Positions 1 through 5,011 of a stretch of DNA of 5,923 bases are shown one piece after another. Source of the stretch: Actinomycetota bacterium (lineage in GTDB: Bacteria > Actinomycetota > Thermoleophilia > Gaiellales > Gaiellaceae); NCBI GenBank assembly GCA_016870235.1, contig VGCB01000189.1:1-5923 (forward strand), read 5' to 3'. The notes beneath the pieces were generated by a model. That model ran no database searches and was not told the origin of the DNA. It saw only the letters and a program-made list of their open reading frames with translations. The position numbers and the translations under genes were made by a program. The stretch's first letter is position 1. Each line of letters begins with the position of its first letter.

Positions 1-285
1 TACGACAACCGCTCGGTGGCGCCGGCCTACGTCGTCTCGAGCTCCTACAACAACTGGCGGCCCTGGCTGACCGCGCTGATCAAGGGCGTCGCCGCCGGCA
101 AGTACACGACCTTCACCTATGACGGCACGTTCGGCAACGGCGGCATTGCGGCGACGCCGTTCGACGGCCCGAGCGCCAAGCTCGTGTCGCCCGCGCTCCG
201 CAAGGAGTTCGCCGCGATGCTGAAGGAGCTCGGCTCCGCCGCGATCAAGCTGCCCGTCAGCAAGGCCCACCCGGGCTATCGCTAG
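1..285 (+). CDS. BMP-family ABC transporter substrate-binding protein, C-terminal part
   Basis: The frame is open to the left edge, so only the last 94 residues are visible, ending at TAG 283-285. A GTG at 16 is in frame but is internal, because coding continues upstream of it. The tail carries a W-rich segment (YNNWRPWLTALIKGV), a G-K-Y turn, then FGNGGIAATPFDG and an amphipathic helix ending in SKAHPGYR. This pattern (W..y....i.gv..G.y, then the glycine-rich strand, then a helix of the kind following 'lv.....ke') matches the C-terminal lobe of Bmp/Med-type solute-binding proteins, which are extracytoplasmic lipoproteins that deliver nucleosides or related compounds to the permeases. The assignment rests partly on the cognate BMP-type ATPase and permeases that follow directly. 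The signal peptide and lipobox cannot be checked because the N-terminus is missing. The substrate is unknown. Confidence 0.82.
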   Translation, partial: YDNRSVAPAYVVSSSYNNWRPWLTALIKGVAAGKYTTFTYDGTFGNGGIAATPFDGPSAKLVSPALRKEFAAMLKELGSAAIKLPVSKAHPGYR

Positions 286-297
286 CGAATCGACGGA

Positions 298-341
298 CGC
301 GACCCCGGCGCCTGACGACCGTGTCGGGTGCCGGGGTCGCG
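298..341 (+). promoter_or_regulatory. Long intercistronic RNA hairpin between binding-protein and ATPase genes
   Basis: CGCGACCCCGGC (298-309) is the exact reverse complement of GCCGGGGTCGCG (330-341). The pairing continues inward from 310-317 to 322-329 with five Watson-Crick and three G.U pairs, giving a 20-pair stem closed by a four-base loop (ACCG, 318-321). No run of T follows, so it is not a canonical intrinsic terminator. Hairpins in this position, after the binding-protein gene of ABC import operons, are known to stabilise the upstream mRNA or partly attenuate downstream transcription so that binding protein exceeds membrane components. That role is inferred here. It could also be a terminator of the U-less kind reported in high-GC actinobacteria. 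Confidence 0.72.
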
Positions 342-357
342 ACGGCGGCCTGACCCC

Positions 358-1824
358 ATGACCCCGCTCGCCGCGCTCCGCGGAGCCTCGAAGCGCTTCG
401 GGCCGCTCCTGGCCGTCGACGCGCTCGACCTGGAGGTGCACACCGGCGAGGTGCACGCGCTGATCGGCGGCAACGGCGCCGGCAAGACGACGGCGATGAA
501 GCTGCTCGCCGGCCTCGAGCGGCCGGATGCAGGCGAGGTCGTCGTCGACGGGAACCCCGTCGCGTTCGGCAGCCGGCGCGACGCGATCCGGGCCGGAATC
601 GGCTTCATCCAGCAGGAGTTCAGCCTCGTCGAGCGGCTCACCTGCGCCGAGAACCTCCTGCTCGGCCACCCCGAGCACGGCTTCCTGCTCGACCGGGGCG
701 CCGCCGCCCGGGCGATCGCGAGCCTGAACGAGCGGTTTGGCACCGCGCTCGACCCGGACCGGCCGATCCGCTCGCTGTCGATGGGCGAGCGGCAGCAACT
801 CGAGATCCTGATCGCGCTCTCCTGGGGCGGCCGGCTCGTGATCCTCGACGAGCCGACCTCGGCCACGGGCGAAGCCGGGCTCGCGTTCCTGCGCGAGGCG
901 ATGGGGATCCTGCGCGAGACCGGAGTCGGCGTCGTCTACATCAGCCACAAGCTGCCCGAGGTGCTGGAGCTCTCCGACCGCGTCACGGTCATGCGCCGCG
1001 GCGCCAAGGTCTGGGAGGGCGCGACCGCGACCGCTGATCCGGGCGAGCTCGCGCAGGCGATGGTCGGCGACGTCGCGCTCCTGACCGCGCGCGAGGGACG
1101 CAGGGAGCCCGGCGAGGTCGTCCTCTCGCTCGCCGGCGTCGAGCTGCCGTGGTCGGACGACGGCCGATCGCTGCACGCGATCGACCTCGAGGTTCGCCGC
1201 CACGAGATCCTCGGGATCGCCGGCGTCGTCGGCAACGGCCAGCGCGAGCTCGCCCGGCTCTGCGCCGGCCTCGTCGAGGCCACCGCGGGAACGGTCGTGC
1301 GGCCGGAGCACGTCGGCTACGTCGCCGAGGATCGCGGCCGCGACAGCCTCGCGCTCGAGCTGACGCCGTCCGACAACGCGATCGTCCACGTCCACCGCCG
1401 CCCGCCCGTCTCCCGGCGCGGGCTCGTCCGGCCGCGCGCCGTCCACGCGTACACGCTCCGGCTACTCGAGCGCTTCGCCGTCGACCCGACCGTGATCGAC
1501 CGGGCGCCGTCCGCGAGGCGGCTGAGCGGCGGCAACCAGCAGCGCCTGGTGCTCGGCCGCGAGCTCGCGGAGTCGACCGACCTGCTCGTCCTCCACAACC
1601 CGACGCGCGGGCTCGATGTCGCTGCGACCGCGGAGCTCTTCCGCCAGCTCGACGAGTGGAGCGCCGCGGGCGGGGCGACCCTGCTCGTCTCCCCCGACCT
1701 GGACGAGCTGCTCGAGTGGTCCGACGCGATCCAGGTGCTCGTCGACGGCCGGCTGACGGCCCGCCTCCCGGCCGAGCGCGACGCGGTCGGGCGCATCGCC
1801 GAGCTGATGGCGGGCGTCGCGTGA
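358..1824 (+). CDS. Double-domain ABC transporter ATP-binding protein (BMP/nucleoside importer type)
   Basis: This 488-residue protein has two fused nucleotide-binding domains, the usual size and plan for the ATPase of BMP-family and sugar (RbsA-like) importers. It acts on the cytoplasmic face and powers the two permeases encoded next. The first domain has Walker A GGNGAGKT (37-44), Q-loop Q86, signature LSMGE (140-144, replacing LSGGQ), Walker B with D164 and E165, and switch histidine H197. The second domain has a degenerate Walker A-like GVVGNGQREL (about 289-298), a canonical LSGGNQQ signature (389-395), a Walker B lacking the acidic pair (H413-N414 before PTRGLD), and a proline (P446) where the switch histidine would be. 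One competent and one degenerate site is normal for this family. ATG 358 is preferred because homology begins at about residue 4. An in-frame GTG at 328 would add ten residues but lies inside the hairpin arm. Neither start has a clear Shine-Dalgarno site. Confidence 0.95.
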   Translation: MTPLAALRGASKRFGPLLAVDALDLEVHTGEVHALIGGNGAGKTTAMKLLAGLERPDAGEVVVDGNPVAFGSRRDAIRAGIGFIQQEFSLVERLTCAENLLLGHPEHGFLLDRGAAARAIASLNERFGTALDPDRPIRSLSMGERQQLEILIALSWGGRLVILDEPTSATGEAGLAFLREAMGILRETGVGVVYISHKLPEVLELSDRVTVMRRGAKVWEGATATADPGELAQAMVGDVALLTAREGRREPGEVVLSLAGVELPWSDDGRSLHAIDLEVRRHEILGIAGVVGNGQRELARLCAGLVEATAGTVVRPEHVGYVAEDRGRDSLALELTPSDNAIVHVHRRPPVSRRGLVRPRAVHAYTLRLLERFAVDPTVIDRAPSARRLSGGNQQRLVLGRELAESTDLLVLHNPTRGLDVAATAELFRQLDEWSAAGGATLLVSPDLDELLEWSDAIQVLVDGRLTARLPAERDAVGRIAELMAGVA

Positions 1825-1828
1825 GGGG
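1823..1828 (+). promoter_or_regulatory. Ribosome binding site of first permease
   Basis: GAGGGG overlaps the ATPase stop codon (TGA 1822-1824) and sits 6 bases before ATG 1835. It supports this start and suggests that ribosomes finishing the ATPase re-initiate on the permease. Confidence 0.65.
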
Positions 1829-1834
1829 CCGCGT

Positions 1835-2872
1835 ATGAGAGCCGTGGCGATCAGCGCCGGCCGCCGCCTCCAGGGCTCGACGAGCGCGTCGCTCCTGCTC
1901 GCGACCGTCGCTGCCCTGGCCGTGGGCGCGCTCCTGATCGTGATCGTCGGCGTCGACCCGGTCGACGCGTACCGCTCCGTGTGGGAGGGGTCCGTCGGCT
2001 CGCTCGACGCGCTCGCGCAGACGTCCCTGCGGATGGCGCCGCTCCTGATCATGGCGGTCGGGCTGATCCCGGCGCTGCGCGCCGGCGTCTTCACGATCGG
2101 CAGCGAGGGCCAGTTCGGGATCGGCGCGCTGACTGCCGGGCTCGCGGTGCTCGGCGTCGCGCCGCACCTGCCGGCGTGGCTCGCGATCGTGACGGGAGCC
2201 CTCGCGGGCGCGGGCGGCGGCCTCGTGTGGGCGATCGGCCCCGCCCTGCTCCGCGCGTTCCTCGGGATCGACGAGATCCTGACGACCTTCGCCTTCAACT
2301 TCATGGCGACGTTCCTGCTGCTCTGGCTGCTCAACGGCCCCGCCCGGGGCAAGGACGCGTTCCTCGTCCAGACGAGCCCGACGCCGGAGGACACCTGGCT
2401 GCCGACCCTCGGCGACACGGTCGCGAACATCGGGCTCCTTCTCCTCCCCGCGCTCGTGCTCGCGATGGTCGCCTTCGGCCGGACGCCCGGCGGCTACCGC
2501 GTCCGGCTCTACGGCGCGCAGCCGTCGCTGGCCGCCGCCGCCGGTGCGCGGCACTGGCGGGTCGTCGTCCTCTCGATGCTCGTCGCGGGCGCGGCCGCCG
2601 GCATCGCCGGCTGGATCCAGATCGCGGGCGTCGACCGCGCGGTCTTCGGCTCGGTCTTCCGCGGCTACGGGTACCTCGCCCTCGCGCTCGTCGCGCTCGG
2701 TCGGGGGCAGGTAGCGCCGACCGTGCTCGGCGCGATCCTCTTCGCCGGCCTGCAGACCGGGAGCGAGGCGATGCAGCTCGGCGTCGGCATCTCCGCCGAC
2801 TTCGTGTTCGTGATGCAGGGGCTCGTGCTCTACCTGATGGCGTTCCGCGGCGGCCGGGGGCGGGAGCTGTGA
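1835..2872 (+). CDS. ABC transporter permease, BPD_transp_2 family (first of pair)
   Basis: This 345-residue, very hydrophobic integral membrane protein is one of the two channel subunits of the BMP-type importer. It begins with a short basic cytoplasmic tail (RR at 10-11), then a transmembrane helix at about 19-40, followed by a non-membrane stretch. About eight to nine further hydrophobic segments follow. Family hallmarks are visible: FTIGSEGQFGIGA (86-98), which corresponds to the family's FNIGaEGQ; DEILTTFAFNF (146-156), which corresponds to the nE..tTlm.N cytoplasmic-loop motif; a late RVRLYGAQPSLAAAAGA segment that matches the R..G.np.aA.y.Gi coupling-helix region; and GYLALALVALGRGQVAPT near the end. 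Length and order match the YufP/NupP-type subunit. It starts 10 bases after the ATPase stop and its stop overlaps the next start by 4 bases. Substrate specificity cannot be read from it. Confidence 0.93.
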   Translation: MRAVAISAGRRLQGSTSASLLLATVAALAVGALLIVIVGVDPVDAYRSVWEGSVGSLDALAQTSLRMAPLLIMAVGLIPALRAGVFTIGSEGQFGIGALTAGLAVLGVAPHLPAWLAIVTGALAGAGGGLVWAIGPALLRAFLGIDEILTTFAFNFMATFLLLWLLNGPARGKDAFLVQTSPTPEDTWLPTLGDTVANIGLLLLPALVLAMVAFGRTPGGYRVRLYGAQPSLAAAAGARHWRVVVLSMLVAGAAAGIAGWIQIAGVDRAVFGSVFRGYGYLALALVALGRGQVAPTVLGAILFAGLQTGSEAMQLGVGISADFVFVMQGLVLYLMAFRGGRGREL

Positions 2873-3786
2873 GCTGGCTCCTCGCCGATCTCGCCGCCGT
2901 CTTCACGGTGGGGACGCTCGCGAGCGGGGTGCGGCTCGCGGTGCCGACGGCGCTGGCCGCTATCGGCGAGGCGATCTCGCAGCGCGCCGGCGTGTTCAAC
3001 CTCGGGATCGAGGGGATGATGATGGTCGGTGCCTTCACCGGCTTCGCGGTCGCGAGCGGATCGGGGAGCGAGGCGCTCGGGATGCTCGCAGGCGGGGCGG
3101 GCGGCGCCGCTCTCGCGATCCTGATGGCGGCCGGCTCGGTCTGGCGCGGGACGAACATCATCGTCACGGGGTTCGCGCTCGTCCTGCTCGGGCAGGGGCT
3201 CGCCAACCTCCTCTACGCGCAGAACCAGGAGTCGCTCAAGACGTTCGAGCCGCTCGGCGAAGTCGGCTTCGGGCCGCTCGCGGACATCCCGGTCGTCGGC
3301 CCGGTCCTCTTCGCGCAGAACGCCGTCTTCTACGCGGCGCTCGTGCTCGCCGTCGCCGTCGCGCTCCTGCTCGCGCGGACGCGATTCGGGCTCGAGGCCG
3401 ACGCGTGCGGCGCCGACCCGGCGGCGGCGGTCGCGAAGGGCGTCGACGTGCGCAGGACGCGCACGCTGGCGGTGCTCGCGGCCGGCCTCTTCGCGGGCCT
3501 CGGCGGGGCCGCGATCACGGTCGGCTCGGTCGGCAACTACGGCAGCAACATCACCGCGGGCAAGGGGTTCGTGGCGCTCGCGCTCGTCGCGGTGGCACGG
3601 AACCGGATCGGCTGGGTGCTCGTCGCCGCGCTCCTCTTCGGCACGCTCGAGGCGTCACAGGCACGCCTGCAGGATGTCGACGGGATTCCCGTCGAGCTCC
3701 TGCCGGCGGTACCGTGGGTCGCCGTCGTGCTGGCGCTCCTCGGTCTGGCGATCGCCCACGTCGTCCGTTTGCGGAGAGCGGCGTGA
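2869..3786 (+). CDS. ABC transporter permease, BPD_transp_2 family (second of pair)
   Basis: This 305-residue membrane protein is the partner channel subunit (YufQ/NupQ-type). The coding frame is open far upstream, but the real start is taken as GTG 2869, which overlaps the previous TGA (GTGA 2869-2872) and gives the usual family length. The purine-rich GGGAG at 2862-2866 is only 2 bases from the start, so initiation probably relies on coupling. The hallmark QRAGVFNLGIEGMMMVGA (38-55, with N44 and E48) is the family's eRaGvlNlGiEGmM.. motif. A TNIIVTGFALVLLGQGL segment (95-111) and DACGADPAAAVAKGVDV, the coupling-helix motif a.GadP.aA...Gv.v, follow. About eight to nine hydrophobic segments are visible. 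In the last conserved loop, VARNRIGW (242-249) replaces the common vifG.w.P.g pattern. It probably pairs with the preceding permease to form the heterodimeric pore. Confidence 0.93.
   Translation: MSWLLADLAAVFTVGTLASGVRLAVPTALAAIGEAISQRAGVFNLGIEGMMMVGAFTGFAVASGSGSEALGMLAGGAGGAALAILMAAGSVWRGTNIIVTGFALVLLGQGLANLLYAQNQESLKTFEPLGEVGFGPLADIPVVGPVLFAQNAVFYAALVLAVAVALLLARTRFGLEADACGADPAAAVAKGVDVRRTRTLAVLAAGLFAGLGGAAITVGSVGNYGSNITAGKGFVALALVAVARNRIGWVLVAALLFGTLEASQARLQDVDGIPVELLPAVPWVAVVLALLGLAIAHVVRLRRAA
3773..3776 (+). promoter_or_regulatory. Ribosome binding site of the DUF1989 gene
   Basis: GGAG (within GGAGAG) lies 6 bases before GTG 3783 and inside the end of the permease gene. It picks GTG 3783 as the DUF1989 start rather than any of the upstream in-frame codons, where the frame gives an arginine-rich nonsense translation. 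Confidence 0.6.
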
Positions 3787-4394
3787 CGACCATCACCGTG
3801 CCGCCCGCGTCCGCGCGCGCCTTCACGGTCGACGAGGGCTGGGCGCTGAAGGTCACCGATCCCGAAGGGCAGCAGGTGGCGGACCTCTTCTGCGTCGCCC
3901 GCGCCGACCCCGCCGAGCGCTTCTCGCAATCCCGGACGCGCGTCTACCTCGAGCGCGTCCGGCTCGAGCCGGGCGATCTTCTCTGGTCGACGCGCGACCG
4001 GCCGCTCCTGCGCCTCGAGGAGGACACCTGCGGCGTCCACGACCTGCTCTTCTGCGGCTGCTCCCGCTTCGTCTACGAGCAGTTCCTCGACCGGCCGGGG
4101 AAGACGGGCTGTCTCGACCACCTCGCCGGCGTGCTCGCGGCCTACGGGGTCGCGCCCGACGCCGTCGAGGCGCCGCTCGACCTCTTCATGGCGACGGCGG
4201 TCGCGCCGGACGGGACGCTCGCGATCCACGAGAGCCCGTCGCGGCCCGGCGATCACGTCGTCCTGCGGGCCCTGACCGACCTCGTCGTCGCGGTCGCGGC
4301 CTGCGCCGACGACGTGACCCCCTGCAACGGCGGCCGCTGCGGCCCGCTCCACGTCGACCTGATCCCGCCCGCACCCGAGCCCGGAAAGGACTGA
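3783..4394 (+). CDS. DUF1989 / urea carboxylase-associated family protein (possible metal-dependent deiminase/hydrolase)
   Basis: This is a soluble protein of 203 residues starting at GTG 3783, overlapping the permease stop by 4 bases (GTGA). Family features appear in order: a cupin-like opening strand pair with VTDPEGQQVADLF (24-36), LEPGDLLWSTRDRPLL (61-76), the signature DTCGVHDLL (81-89), LDLFMATAVAPDGTL (132-146), SRPGDHVVLRALTDL (153-167), and a C-terminal cysteine region (C174, then TPCNGGRCGPLHVDL). C83, H86 and C174 are the likely metal ligands by family analogy. DUF1989 proteins occur beside urea carboxylase, and paired members act as the carboxyguanidine deiminase of guanidine degradation. 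Those work as two-subunit enzymes, whereas only one copy is seen here. The location after an importer and before two amidohydrolases suggests a step in the catabolism of a guanidino, ureido or similar nitrogen compound. The exact reaction is unknown. Confidence 0.85.
   Translation: MTTITVPPASARAFTVDEGWALKVTDPEGQQVADLFCVARADPAERFSQSRTRVYLERVRLEPGDLLWSTRDRPLLRLEEDTCGVHDLLFCGCSRFVYEQFLDRPGKTGCLDHLAGVLAAYGVAPDAVEAPLDLFMATAVAPDGTLAIHESPSRPGDHVVLRALTDLVVAVAACADDVTPCNGGRCGPLHVDLIPPAPEPGKD
4386..4390 (+). promoter_or_regulatory. Ribosome binding site of cysteine hydrolase gene
   Basis: AAGGA, in the purine run GGAAAGGA (4383-4390), lies 6 bases before GTG 4397. It is the best Shine-Dalgarno match in the window and decides the start of the next gene, which would otherwise be ambiguous because its frame is open far upstream. 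Confidence 0.7.
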
Positions 4395-4396
4395 CC

Positions 4397-5011
4397 GTGA
4401 CCCTGCCGCCTGCCCTACCGAACGCCGCCGTGCTCGTGATCGACATGCACCGCGGCTCGATCGACCCGCCCGGCACCGTGTTCGTGCCCGCCGGCGCGGC
4501 GATCGTGCCCGCCCTCGCCGGCCTCCTCGAGAGCGCCCGCGCCGCCGGCGTGCCGGTGATCTACATCGTCCATCAGATCCGCCCCGACGGCTCCGACGCG
4601 CGGAGCCCGTTCTGGACGGAGGCGAGCGGCGTCGGCGATCTCTACCCGAACGTCCGCGAGCAGGTGATCGGCAGCGAGTGGACGGCGCTCGCGGCCGGCC
4701 TCGAGCCGCAGCCGGGCGACCACGTCCTGCCGAAGAAGCGCTACGGCGCCTTCTCCGGCAACGACCTCGCCTTCCTGCTCAAGAACCTCGGCGTCGAGAC
4801 GCTGATCCTGACCGGGGTGGAGACGGAGATCTGCGTCACCGCCACGGCCTTCCACGCCTTCAACGAGGACTACCGCGTCGTCGTCGCGCGCGACGGCGTC
4901 GCCGCGCTCGAAGCCGACCTCGGCGAGGCGGTGCTCCGGATCGTCGAGCGCGAGGTGGGCTGGGTCGCGAGGTGCGAGGAGATCGGGGCCGCGCTGGAGT
5001 CCGCCAGGTGA
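4397..5011 (+). CDS. Isochorismatase-fold cysteine hydrolase (amidohydrolase type)
   Basis: This 204-residue cytosolic enzyme begins at GTG 4397, two bases after the DUF1989 stop. The Rossmann-like isochorismatase fold is evident: VLVIDMHRG (12-20) with catalytic D16, AAGVPVIYIVHQ as the second core strand, LPKKRYGAFSGNDL with catalytic K113, and TGVETEICVTATAFHAF with nucleophile C146, preceded by the family's cis-peptide region (V-E-T). The presence of Cys, Asp and Lys favours C-N hydrolysis, as in N-carbamoylsarcosine amidase, nicotinamidase, biuret hydrolase or ureidoacrylate amidohydrolase, rather than ether cleavage by true isochorismatases. Two details differ from common members: H18 stands where Gln often follows Asp (D.Q), and G117 replaces the usual Ser in the K..yS.F motif. 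Operon position suggests it releases ammonia or carbamate from the product of the neighbouring enzymes. The substrate is not determinable from sequence. Confidence 0.9.
   Translation: MTLPPALPNAAVLVIDMHRGSIDPPGTVFVPAGAAIVPALAGLLESARAAGVPVIYIVHQIRPDGSDARSPFWTEASGVGDLYPNVREQVIGSEWTALAAGLEPQPGDHVLPKKRYGAFSGNDLAFLLKNLGVETLILTGVETEICVTATAFHAFNEDYRVVVARDGVAALEADLGEAVLRIVEREVGWVARCEEIGAALESAR
4996..4999 (+). promoter_or_regulatory. Ribosome binding site of nitrilase-family gene
   Basis: GGAG lies 8 bases before GTG 5008, inside the end of the cysteine hydrolase gene. It supports the GTG that overlaps the upstream TGA over the ATG at 5035. Confidence 0.5.

Noticed and set aside
328..357. GTG at 328 as an upstream start for the ATPase
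   Set aside because: It adds only ten residues (rich in Arg and Pro) outside the domain, lies in the right arm of the hairpin, and has no Shine-Dalgarno sequence. ATG 358 fits the family N-terminus.
286..357. Guanidine or purine riboswitch in the only sizeable intergenic gap
   Set aside because: The gap is only 72 bp and is almost entirely accounted for by a simple hairpin. No multi-stem junction or conserved riboswitch core (such as the ACGR loops of guanidine-II) can be seen.
989..2554. Long minus-strand open frame (521 codons) opposite the ATPase and first permease
   Set aside because: The translation is dominated by Arg, Ala, Gly and Pro with no domain pattern, and it lies opposite two convincing genes. 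In ~70% GC DNA stop codons are rare and such antisense frames are expected.
1981..2868. Upstream extension of the second permease frame back to 1981
   Set aside because: This stretch is out of frame with the first permease, its translation is Arg/Pro/Asp-rich and non-membrane, and the family motif begins only after GTG 2869.
3537..4352. Minus-strand open frame (271 codons) opposite the DUF1989 gene
   Set aside because: It is a compositional shadow of the + strand gene, with charged low-complexity translation and no family signature.
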